Source of the DNA: Agapetus fuscipes
Lineage: Eukaryota > Arthropoda > Insecta > Trichoptera > Glossosomatidae
DNA length: 64,000 bases
Reading direction: 5' to 3'
Assembly (NCBI GenBank): GCA_951799405.1
Contig: OX637359.1
Coordinates: 306,201-370,200, forward strand
Positions 1-11,000 of this stretch are shown piece after piece; within the stretch, counting starts at the first letter, position 1; each line of letters begins with the position of its first letter. A program made the position numbers and the translations under genes. Below the pieces are notes generated by a model that worked only from the letters and a program-made list of their open reading frames with translations, did not search any database and was not told where the DNA came from.

Positions 1-1955
1 TTTTTTTGCTTAATTACGTCATTGATTAACATAATCAGCCTTAAAAATGCCCAGTCTATGATCTAGTTTTTTACCATCTTCATCACAAAATATATGAATT
101 TTCATATGACTATGAAAATTTCAACATTTTTTTTCTCTATGGCTTGGGCCGAATCCAGTATCTTTTATTGCTGTTTATGCTTTATTACATCACTAGTTAA
201 CATAATCAGCCTTAAAAATGTCCAGTCTATGATCTCGTTTTTTACCATCTTCATCACAAAATATATGATTTTTCATATGACTATGAAAATTTCAACATTT
301 TTTTTCTCTATGGCTTGGGCCGAATCCAGTTACTTTTTTTGCTGTTTATGCTTAATTACGTCATTGATTAACATAATCAGCCTTAAAAATGCCCAGTCTA
401 TGATCTAGTTTTTTACCATCTTCATCACAAAATATATGAATTTTCATATGACTATGAAAATTTCAACATTTTTTTTCTCTATGGCTTGGGCCGAATCCAG
501 TATTTTTTATTGCTGTTTATGCTTTATTACATCACTAGTTAACATAATCAGCCTTAAAAATGGCCAGTCTATGATCTCGTTTTTTACCATCTTCATCACA
601 AAATGTATGAATTTTCATATGACTATGAAAATTTCAACATTTTTTTTCTCTATGGCTTGGGCCGAATCCAGTAATTTTTTTGCTGTTTATGCTTAATTAC
701 GTCATTGATTAACATAATCAGCCTTAAAAATGCCCAGTCTATGATCTAGTTTTTTACCATCTTCATCACAAAATATATGAATTTTCATATGACTATGAAA
801 ATTTCAACATTTTTTTTCTCTATGGCTTGGGCCGAATCCAGTATTTTTTTTTGCTGTTTATGCTTCATTACATCACTAGTTAACATAATCAGCCTTAAAA
901 ATGTCCAGTCTATGATCTCGTTTTTTACCATCTTCATCAGAAAATATGTGATTTTTCATATGACTATGAAAATTTCAACATTTTTTTTCTCTATGGCTTG
1001 GGCCGAATCCAGTAATTTTTTTTGCTGTTTATGCTTAATTACGTCATTGATTAACATAATCAGTCTTAAAAATGCCCAGTCTATGATCTAGTTTTTTACC
1101 ATCTTCATCACAAAATATATGATTTTTCAAATGACTATGAAAATTTCAACATTTTTTTTCTCTATGGCTTGGGCCGAATCCAGTAACTTTTATTGCTGTT
1201 TATGCTTTATTACATCACTAGTTAACATAATCAGCCTTAAAAATGTCCAGTCTATGATCTCGTTTTTTACTATCTTTATCACAAAATATATGAATTTTCA
1301 TATGACTATGAAAATTTCAACATTTTTTTTCTCTATGGCTTGGGCCGAATCCAGTATTTTTTTTTGCTGTTTATGCTTTATTACATCACTAGTTAACATA
1401 ATCAGCCTTAAAAATGTCCAGTCTATGATCTCGTTTTTTACCATCTTCATCAGAAAATATGTGATTTTTCATATGACTATGAAAATTTCAACATTTTTTT
1501 TCTCTATGGCTTGGGCCGAATCCAGTAATTTTTTTTGCTGTTTATGCTTAATTACGTCATTGCTTAACATAATCAGCCTTAAAAATGCCCAGTCTATGAT
1601 CTAGTTTTTTACCATCTTCATCACAAAATATATGATTTTTCAAATGACTATGAAAATTTCAACATTTTTTTTCTCTATGGCTTGGGCCGAATCCAGTAAC
1701 TTTTTTTGCTGTTTATGCTTAATTACATCATTAATTATCATAATCAGCATTAATAATATCCAGTCTATGATCTAGTTTTTTACCATCTTCATCAGAAAAT
1801 ATGTGATTTTTCATATGACTATGAAAATTTCAACATTTTTTTTCTCTATGGCTTGGGCCGAATCCAGTAACTTTTATTGCTGTTTATGCTTCATTACATC
1901 ACTAGTTAACATTATCAGCCTAAAAAAAGTTCACTCTATGATCTAGTTGTTCACT
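1..1955. repeat. 171-bp satellite array, about 11.4 monomers
   Basis: A tandem array with a 170-172 bp period; the marker CATATGACTATG recurs at 103, 274, 445, 616, 786 and 957. It runs off the left edge of the window. Two monomer types can be told apart: type A has ACATCACTAGTTAAC and ...GATCTCG, type B has ACGTCATTGATTAAC and ...GATCTAG. They alternate B-A over most of the array, so the higher-order unit is a ~342-bp dimer. The order breaks near 1370 (A-A) and 1700 (B-B). The last monomer degenerates near 1950. Type A monomers happen to be open in one frame, producing misleading reading frames. Confidence 0.95.
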
Positions 1956-2225
1956 AACCGTCAACATAAGAGCATATATAAATTATCATAAATGTGTTTT
2001 GGGTAAGCCTTTTCACTTCTTTTTTTGTTTGCGTTAGATTAATTAAGTTTATTTCATAGAGTTATAATATACATAGAGAGAGCCTTTCCAAGTGCGAACA
2101 GTAAGCACTTTTTGCTTCGAAGTGCGAACAAGTCTCATTGGTCCAAACCCGATCACGTGATCGCAAACTGACAGGCGCGCGGGGGGGGCGGTCCCATTTT
2201 TTGACAGTTGACTTGTATTTCAATT
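1956..2225. other. Unique sequence upstream of THAP-like exon
   Basis: Non-satellite spacer. It contains an imperfect direct repeat of AAGTGCGAACA (about 2090 and 2120), a run of nine Gs at 2180-2188 and a TGACAG motif just upstream of the candidate exon. It could be a promoter but no TATA box or clear initiator decides this. Confidence 0.3.
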
Positions 2226-2319
2226 ATGTTAGTAAAAATGATGAATTGTTGTGTTAAAACTTGTAAAAATGACACAAGGAAGCAAACAAAGCAGAATAGC
2301 AACATAACATTCCACCGGT
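2226..2319 (+). CDS. THAP-type zinc-finger first exon (partial, candidate)
   Basis: Starting at ATG 2226 the frame reads MLVKMMNCCVKTCKN... and reaches ITFHR. The spacing CCxxxC, a lysine-rich stretch and then ITFHR is the start of a THAP (C2CH) DNA-binding domain, where the second cysteine pair is followed by a conserved S/T-F-H-R. A GT donor (CCACCG|GTGTGT) falls right after FHR, and the downstream frame loses THAP character, so the exon probably ends at about 2319. I could not find the rest of the domain (C-x2-H and AVPTIF-type end) nearby. It may be a real gene's first exon stranded by repeats, or the start of a decayed THAP transposase. Family recognition is from motif only. Confidence 0.4.
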
Positions 2320-2440
2320 GTGTACAAAATTTGGCCAAGTCGAACGATTTAAAATGTTTAGTTGCGGGGGTGAAGAGGGAGAGTTACCGCCTCGCCTCTA
2401 CCCGCCAGGCGTACACCGCTCAGCTAGTGATGCGGTGTGC

Positions 2441-2479
2441 GAAGCGCATATCGATATTCGTGTTATCGATATGCGCTTC
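2441..2479. repeat. Perfect 16-bp hairpin, 7-nt loop
   Basis: Arms 2441-2456 and 2464-2479 are exact reverse complements (GAAGCGCATATCGATA) around the loop TTCGTGT. Each arm contains ATCGAT. No T-tract follows, so it is not a terminator-like site; function unknown. Confidence 0.85.
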
Positions 2480-2755
2480 ACATTTCGTTCATATTACTAC
2501 AATTCAATGAGAATGATAACAATTTTGCTAAATTTTACAATTATATGGAATTTCGCCCCCTCAGTATTTTCAAAAAGTGGAATTTTATTTTACTACTTGG
2601 GCTCTATGACTGAAACCGGTCACAGTTTTTCACAAACCGAAAACAGTCACACACCGGGCACCAAATATTCAAAGCCGCGTATGTTTTGTTTATAATTGTT
2701 TTGTACTGAAATGTCTTTTACAGATTTGTGTTTTTTATAATAATAATAATATGTA

Positions 2756-3045
2756 TTAGAATGATTTATTTGGTGAGTGCTGTTTTTGTGTGTATCACAC
2801 CTCAAGAGCCCTCTGCAAGCTTGGTCGTCGCTGTAAAAAGCGCCAATTCTCAAGCGAGACCCAGTTGTTGTAAGGTTGGATGGACCTTTCAGTGACCGGT
2901 AAAGGTTTATGAATTTTTCAACTCAACGAAGAGCACATTCAAAATATAAATGGTATATTTTTGTGCTCCGCCGGGATCCGAATCCACAACCTTCCATTTA
3001 CGAGTCCAAGTGATGCCACTGGACTACGGACCGGTCCGAGTTATA
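2756..3045 (-). mobile_element. SINE-A copy
   Basis: tRNA-headed SINE in reverse orientation. The head is at the right (about 2985-3045), with a B-box-like motif seen as GGATCCGAATCC on the + strand. The body carries TCAAGCGAGACCCAGTTG and GCGAAGAGCACATTC. Transcription would be by Pol III from the internal boxes. Confidence 0.8.
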
Positions 3046-3092
3046 TTATTGTAGATCATAGTTTTTTTTGTTTATTGTAAAAATAACTAAGA

Positions 3093-3350
3093 GACTGGCC
3101 CGTAGCTCAGTTGTAACACTGCGGACTCTGAATGGGAAGGTTGTGGGTTCGAACCCCGGCGGAGCGCAAAAAATATACCATTTATATTTTCAAATTTGCT
3201 CTTCGCTGGGTTGAAAAATTCATAAACCTTTACCAATGATCGGTCACCAAAGGTCCATCCAGCCTTACAGCAACTGGGTCTTGCTTGAGTATTGGCGCTT
3301 TGTAGCGACGACCAAGCTCGGACACCTCTGCGGCTCTACAACAAGTGTCA
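3093..3350 (+). mobile_element. SINE-A copy, inverted relative to its neighbour
   Basis: The head GGCCCGTAGCTCAGTTG and the B box GGTTCGAACCCC are clear. The body matches the copy at 2756-3045 in reverse, so the two copies face each other head to head, with their tRNA heads only about 50 bp apart. A poly-A run near 3402-3417 may be its tail. Confidence 0.85.
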
Positions 3351-4110
3351 AAGACCCCTAGAGTCTCTAAAATCTAGGGAGTCTCCCGCACAGGATTTCT
3401 TAAAAAAAAAAAAAAAATGTGTTTATATTGTATTGAAATGTGTTAAAATCTTTCACAAATAATAAACATGTAAATATGGTACACAGGAGACTTTTGTTAG
3501 ATGCATTAAAACCAATTTACCTCAAATATAATGGAAAACAAAAATGGTCGTGTAGTAGTCAATCTACGAAACAAAGTTTTTCTACTTCTTCAAATTTCAG
3601 TAAAACCTTAATCCCCATACAAATGATTCGTATAAACCTAAATGTAAGGCTTTTATTACAACTTTTGTTTATTTTACGATACTAGATTAAAATTTTGGAA
3701 TTTAAAGTATCGATAACACATTTTGTTGCGCGCACATCACTACAGCTGCATATATCTATAATGAAGTAGCTATAGAACATCTGCTTACAACGGGCGCTAT
3801 GGAATACGTCACACACTCGCTCTCTATAGTAATTATTACTCTATGGTTTATTTATATTCGCATTTTTCTTTTAAATATTTTTATACCTATAAATTGTTAA
3901 AGTATAATTTTTTTTCTAAAAAAAAATAATCCATACATGTAGGGAAACGGGTTTTTTCGTTTACATCCCCAGATTTCCCCAGCTGTCAGGCTGGCACCTG
4001 TCAGGCTGTCTTCACACCGGTGTTGTGAGGAATTCGTGCGATGGCAGGATTATTTACATTCACAATAACTGCACAAAAAAACAACTCGGAAATCGTCATC
4101 ACCCTCAAAA
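3351..4110. other. AT-rich upstream region of the main gene
   Basis: No recognisable repeat or protein frame, apart from an unrecognised 81-codon + frame near 3440-3685. From about 3960 it becomes less AT-rich, with a duplicated TGTCAGGCTG (3985-4010), and leads to the first coding exon. The core promoter and 5' UTR probably lie at 3960-4163, but no TATA box is visible and I cannot place the start site. Confidence 0.4.
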
Positions 4111-4137
4111 ATGGCGGCCGCAGATTTTGACATTTGA
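4111..4137 (+). promoter_or_regulatory. Upstream ORF (8 codons) in the 5' leader
   Basis: ATG at 4111 sits in a strong context (CAAAAATGGC) and reads MAAADFDI before TGA at 4135-4137. It is out of frame with, and ends 26 nt before, the main ATG at 4164. If transcribed it could reduce initiation at the main start and allow re-initiation. Confidence 0.5.
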
Positions 4138-4163
4138 AGCTTCGCGACCGTGATGAGATCACT

Positions 4164-5025
4164 ATGACATCAACTCCTAAAGAAGCAGCAACAAATGGGA
4201 AGCATTCCAATACAAGCATACTGGGGAAGCGCAAGAAGGTGCGAGAGAAGCGCAGCAACTATCTGCAGACATGGCTAGAGAAGTCTGTGCACAATAACGT
4301 CGAAGACAACTACGATCCGTTCAATACGATGATTCCCTCCATAAACTACTCCAGCTACCCCGGGCACCCATACAACCAGCGCCTCATTGCCGCCAACTCG
4401 GACCCCAGCGTGTTCCGGTACGCTCATCCTTACACTTATCAAAATGAACCCGTATCTCTTCCAGTTTTCCCCGCCCCGCCATATCCTTCCCCGTACAATC
4501 CCGGAGTACCCGACTGGTCAAACCCCAAGTGGACAACAAACCCAACCAACAAACCCATGAAAACCAAGAAAAAAAATAACAAAAAGAATTCAAAAGAGCC
4601 AAGCGGGGCAAATAGTTTTGGAATAGATTTCAATCGTTTTCAAAATGGATTGAATGCTGGAAGCAGCGCTCACAAGAATCCTGGGCTAAACGGTTCCGGA
4701 AGCAATGTCTCCTCTGGAGTCGGGACACAAAACGAATTTGCAAGTTTGCCTCCCGCTGTTGGGAATCCGGGCAACTTTGGGAATGCGAGTAACGAAGAAA
4801 GCGATGGCTCGGGAAACCAGAGGAGGTTCAGTGATCCGGGCTTGGCCGCCAACTTGGTGTCGGAGGTTTCCCAGGAGGACTCGGCGGAGGAGAGTGACTC
4901 TGGGAGCAGCTGTGCTATGGAACCAGGGGCCGCAGACCACAGGCTGGTGATGTGCCTGGTGGAGCAGATACAGACCCTGAAGGAGACCAACAGGAAGCTG
5001 TACAAGGAACTGCATGAGACTAGAG
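4164..5025 (+). CDS. Main gene, coding exon 1
   Basis: 862 nt, residues 1-287 plus one base of codon 288. The donor reads TAGAG|GTGAAC. Without splicing the frame would stop at 5063. Higher GC than its surroundings. It holds the basic clusters, the Pro/Tyr-rich region and the start of the main coiled coil. Confidence 0.85.
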
Positions 5026-8000
5026 GTGAACATTCGTCTCTGGCCTTTAATTCTATAATCTAAGTTGCTAAGATATGTTGACAAAATAAACCCAATTTCA
5101 CATTAAGATAAACTTTTTAACTTCTGCCGCCTTTCCCTGACACCAGGGTGGCGTTTGCAAAAGTGAACCATTTTTTTAAAGCATGGGGGTCAGCCTATCA
5201 GGTCAAGGAACCTAATTGTCAAGGATCACAAAAAATTTGGAAAGTGAAATAATTAAAAAAGTTGAAATCAAATTAGTTACCGAATTAAATTAAATGCACT
5301 ACTTGCCAACATTGCAAATCATCCACCATTTCTTTCCGTTCTTGTATACTTCTTTCATTTCATTCAGAGTCATACGGGGCTATTCTTAGACATTTTGATC
5401 GTCAGTTGAGCCCACGCTTTGACAAACTAATGATGCATTTGTGGGTATTTCTCTGCAAATGAGGCAAATTCGGGAATGAATTTATAATTTTTTTTTTTTT
5501 TGATAATGAAAATTCTCTTTTTGAAAAAAAATACTTAACCTTGTGTAACAGCTAACTGTCATACAATACTAGATCATTCATAACATTTCATGTGGATATA
5601 AGGAAAAACAATTTTCAGCAATGTGAGGGAATGACGCATGAGGGAATGATGATGAGGTAATGACAAATCGCTGGTGAGGGAATGACGTTTATTACTTAAA
5701 AACTATAAAGAAACTTACAATACTAAGAACATTCCTAATTAAAATAACCAGGAAACACAAATTGACTGCCACGACTATCGACAGGCTCTGGTGGAGCAAT
5801 TTTGGCTGTAACATCCTCAATAGGATAGGCGCAAACATCCTTTTTAGCTGGCCACTTGAATTTTCCTTTGACATTTGACACAATTCCTTGACTGATAGGT
5901 TGGTATGCGGCTGACTACCCATACTGTAAAAAATGGTTCACTTTGCCAATGTCACCCCTGCTTCAGGGAAGGTCAGCAAGAGTTGCAGGGCTTATGTTCA
6001 TTTGAGATTGGGTTTTTTATATTGTAGGTCCACATGCGGCATGTGAGAGCGCGAAATTGTGCGTGTCTGCTTGTGGGAATGCATTTAATATGAATCTCAA
6101 ATGATACATATCTTTGCAACTTAGATTTAGATTTAGATTAGACATCAGTCGGTATCATCGCATTAACTTCAACTGTTCCGTTCTTAACCGCCAATACCTC
6201 TCCTGGGTACAGGGTATTGTCGTACTTGACAATTACCCAATCCCCAGGATTGAACATGGTGACAGCAAATGTTTCTTTATCTAAAGTTCCTTGTCAGGAA
6301 AAACCTTTACCTGTGTACACAATTTTCAGAGCACTCAAAGCAACTCAAGGAACGGAACTCAAGCATATTAACATCATCTCTGAAAACAACCTGGTGTACC
6401 CTTAGTGTGCCATAGAAGCTCTCTGTGACAGTGTCATTGATGGTATTATCAATTTTCAGAATATCCTCCTCTCTGATGACACCAATTGTGATACCTGGAC
6501 AATTTATTTGCATCGCAAAAAATCATCTTCAACAGTTTTTTTGGATGGCTGTGATCGATAGACCACTTAGTCGTGCAGCAACAACTAACAGCTTTATATT
6601 TACATGAGTTGCACAAAAACACGTATCTCTGCCTTCCAGTTGATGAGCTATGACCCAGAATGGTTTCAGTCTGCAAAAGGTTGCATAGCTGATTTTGTAT
6701 GTCACTTCTTTAGAGAACTTTGTGACCAAATTTGTTATAGTATCACTCAGAAACCGTTTTTGTTTTTTATTTTACTTTTTGTAATGCAGTCCTTCTTCCC
6801 TGGACACATTTTTGTGTTTTCATCAGACTCGAAGAAAGCAATTACATCATCCTTCACATTCTGGGTTATCAGTTTCCCCTAGGTTTGTATTTGCTCTCCT
6901 GCTTTAATAAACTCTTCTAATTTTCGAGGGTCGTTTTTCATGGCTTCTCTTCTATTTTTATCATACTTCTTTTTCCGAAGTCTTGCATCTTCCTTGGTCT
7001 TAGGCATGATGAATTTTTAACTGAATTAATTTATCTGAAACACAAAAAAAAATTGGTGTATCACAAATACGGCATCTCGAAATAACTCAATCATAGACAA
7101 AAACATACTAATTGTTTTTTTTTAAATAAAAGCAAAACTGTCATAATAATTAATGATAATATGTAATATACCATCATGGGTGCCCATTGGCTCCTAAGAA
7201 GTGTCATAATAAGTGGTTAAAATGTAATCTTTTTATGAAATAGGCATTTTTTCTTATGTAAATCATTCCCTCAGATCGAAAGTCATTCCCTCATAGTGAG
7301 GGAATGATGGTGAGGGAATGACAATTTTAATTTAAAACCACATTATTTCATTTGAGGTAATGACCATGCGTTTCTATCTATAGGTAATGTTTACAGAAAC
7401 ATTATCAACATCAAATAAGCAAAGAACAAGAAAAATATTATGTACCTTTGTATTGAAAACTCCATATGAGGGAATGATGCTCAATTTAAACTCTCTGGTC
7501 AAAATACACTTAATTTCTTCGAAAAATAATTACACGCACTGAGTTCACTAAACAGTAGTTACACTATGTGGTATCCAACATGTCTGCTTTGCATAGAGTC
7601 TAGTGGCATGGTGAGCAGTGTACTCGGGTGGTAGAAATTTGATATTTTCAGAACGAATGAGGGAATGACGTATTTATGTGGGGAAATAGATTTTTTTTGT
7701 ATAAATATCAAAATTCAACAATTTCACAATTTTGAATGTACATATTATTAAAGTAGACTATGCCTTTGTTGTTTGAGTAGTAATAAAATCAGGGTTTTCT
7801 TATAATTTTAGTCACTAAATGTTTTCAAACATGTCAACCTCCCACTGGGGAACGGTGAGGGAATGATATTTAGGGTGTTTACTATTTTTTTTAGTCTATA
7901 AAAAAACTTGCTAATAACTAAAAAAAATTGTGCTTAGAACACTTTGCATCCAAACTTTAAAATAAAAAATTTAAAACACCAAATAATTAAGAAAAAATAT

Positions 8001-11000
8001 ATAATTTCTGGTAGGGAAAGCATATTGTTCATTTTGGAGAGAAATACCCTTGTAATAAAATCTGTCAATCCAAGATGGCCGCAAGTGAACAGCTGATTTG
8101 TCTTCATACAAATATTACAAAATTTGGTAGGTAAGAATGACCGTGCTGATGAAACTTCCAGCCCAGGCACCATTAGTTTGTCAAAGCGTGGGCTCAATGG
8201 ATGACTAAAATGTCTAAGAATAGCCCCGATAGTCTTTTTCATGTATTTTCTCCTTTTGTTATGACTCTGAATATCTTATTCGCTATTTCAGACATTTGAT
8301 CCATCCATACATTTCTCCGTCTTCCTATACCACGGCTGCCATTCATATTTGCAGTGTTTCATAATCTGTTCCATTAAGATCCACCCCGCGCAGATAGGAG
8401 CTTCACCTTGTAAAGCTTGTTAACCACCAGACAAGCATGGTAGACCACCCTCTCCATTAAGCTAAAACAGTTTCTTTCACAATGGAGTAATGTGAGTAAA
8501 TTTGGAAAGAATTCTGCACAGAGTGAAGGCTGTTCATCTGTTCATTAGGCTGACCTATGTACAGCATTGAGCAATAGTCAACCTGAGACATCACAAAGGC
8601 GCTTGCCAGGATCCTGATTGTCCCCAATGATAAACGTCTTATTGCCTGCCACATGCAAACACATAAGTCTCATCATCTTCTAAAAGCAGTGCCTTGCTGT
8701 GCCAGCCATCTGTCTGTGCTGTGTGTCATCTTCTTGAGCTGCGAATAGGAGGAGATATCCATGAGCCAATACTGAGAGCATGAAGTTATTGGGTGACCTC
8801 TTGTTTGTCTTCCCATGATTTTTTCTTTACACATGTTGCTAAAAAAAGGTCCTATGTCTAATCTAGTGCCCTATTAGTTTGGCTTTCCTCTTCAAAATGT
8901 GACTTAAAAATTCTCTTCTCTCTTCTACTTCCTGCAACACCTTTTTGTTGGACTGTCTTTCAGCCCATGATGTCTTGGTCATCAACTTCTTTCAAATCCA
9001 CATCTTGAATTCCTCTAGAAATGCCATAAGTCTAGTTTATCATTGTTATAAAGAATTCTAGAGTTAACATCTTGTTCAGTGCGCAATGCGTGAAGAGGAA
9101 TTTTTTGCTCATGAATTGTTCACGGCCAGCTAATACTTATTCCACTCCTGACGCTGCATGTCTGAGATGGAGAGATAACCAGTTAATTGTAATGACTGAC
9201 ATAAACGTTGATGAGATCTCACCGACTAACAAAGTGTTTTGTAATTTGTGATGCTAAATCATAAGAAATCCATATATTTCCATAAGTTAATTTTCATTTG
9301 TAACGTAACACTGCTGTAATCAGAAATGAAATTCATAAGAATGAGATTGCTACAGAAATTCTGATTAAATCATCAAAATAATTCACTGGAGTATGTTGTA
9401 AAGATGTGTTAAATGTTAAAATAAATTTTTCATTCTTATTCCTTTCAGTTCCTTGACTTAAAGGTTGGTATTAGGCTGATATCCCATCCTAGAAAAAAAA
9501 TGAATAATTCATCCCACTATCATTGGAGTTGGAATGTTGTTTGCATGCCTGAAATCCTAGTTTTTATAAGTGGGAAAACTTCACACGTCCCAGCAGCCTG
9601 TACTAATCATTAGCTAGCCTCTGCCCTGGCTACCTGGAGTGGCTTCTCTTCTTTATTGACTTCCCTGCAGCTCAAATTGAGCATTGTCGCGAAGCTTTTC
9701 TTCTCATAAACTATAAGTCAATAAATATTACATTGGTTTATTTGGGAAACACTGTATGCGAGCTTAGTCGCCATATGGGTATCGCCGTCGAAATTTGTAC
9801 CTTTTGTCTTGTGCGTGTGTCCCCTAATGATTTTCAGCTTTTTCATAAAAACTGGTGATCTCTACTGAATTCTAAAATTATCAGAGTAAAGTAAATAAAA
9901 AGCGTATCGAAATACAAAAAAAACTGCAAAAAGCATTAAGTGGCGATGTAATTAAAAAATAAAACAAAAACGCCTTTTTTCCATTCCCATACAAATTTTA
10001 CATGTCCGCAACCCGGTTTTGACCCTTTGATGGCATGATACGATCAAAATAGTCAAACGTTTTTAAAGTTGAGTATTTTTGCAAATACCTTAGTAACGTA
10101 TCTTTCATTTTCTGTACTAGCCACAATAATATTTACTTATTTAAACACGAAATATTGATTGCTAAGGGTTGTCTCCATTTTTGGCTCCGAAATTTTTCTT
10201 TTAGTATGTTACCAATTCCATGGGAACTGACAAAAATCTTGTAATCCTAAGTATTTGTTCACGTATGGTAACTCTTTGATGCAGTGTGGACAACACAAAA
10301 AAACTCATTCGATACCTTCATTTTCTTCTGAGAACGTTTACATCAGACTCGGGAATTTGTCGTGAGTGTTTTGAGTGGTATGTATTCGAATATGTTGTCA
10401 GTTGTATATTTTTTACTTAGATTCATTAATTCTTCTAATGATTGTATGTTTTTATCATTGCTGACAGTATTATTTTTCAAATGGCACAAGTTTAAGGTAA
10501 TGTCGGGCGGTTTTTTATTTACAATCTTTACCGTATGTTACCACATTAAGGTGTATTCACGTAGGTTTAAAAAAATACACCTACTTACCGTTAATTTATG
10601 GTTGACTAACAAATAACATTTACGTACCTAATTGAAACATAAAACTATCTAATCAACCTTACTACATGCTATTAATATTTTAAATGCACCGTTTGATGTT
10701 TGTTATTCAAAATAGCAAAAAGGTTTATTCCGTGATCTGTGGGCTAAACGGATTAAATTAAATTTGGACCACAGAGGTACCTAGTTTTTATATCGGTGCT
10801 GGATACTGTGAAAAATGTACGCAAAAAAACCATTGCCTATCTATCTAAATCTATGATAATCTATAATCTAAGTTACAAAAATATATTGCATTTAAGACTT
10901 TAAGTTCGTACTTAAACATGCTGCATGTGAACCTACAATATAAAACCCAATCTCAAATGAACATAAACCCTGCAACTCTTGCCGACCTTACCTGACACAA

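Larger units (their letters stand above)
5375..8228. mobile_element. 2854-bp TIR DNA element with degenerate gene
   Basis: Both ends start CGGGGCTATTCTTAGACATT read inward, and the ~60-bp TIRs (5375-5434, 8168-8228) stay similar through GAGCCCACGCTTTGACAAAC. The flanks show a 3-bp ATA duplication (5372-5374, 8229-8231) inside an RTE LINE; removing the element rejoins the LINE. It carries a decayed minus-strand gene (5735-7007) and clusters of TGAGGGAATGA motifs on both sides. The superfamily is not certain: no intact transposase catalytic core is visible. Confidence 0.85.

Noticed and set aside
94..1604. Long open frames over the satellite
   Set aside because: They follow the 171-bp repeat and stop in every type B monomer; low-complexity by-products of the repeat.
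3093..3165. tRNA genes (also at 32890, 37740, 46810, 62200)
   Set aside because: They have A- and B-box-like motifs, but each is attached to a SINE body and several cannot fold a clean cloverleaf.
4384..5084. Minus-strand open frames opposite exon 1
   Set aside because: GC-rich exon shadow; no ATG context, domains or splice sites.
10362..10616. 84-codon frame as the transposase of the 1.6-kb element
   Set aside because: Hydrophobic, short, no catalytic motif.
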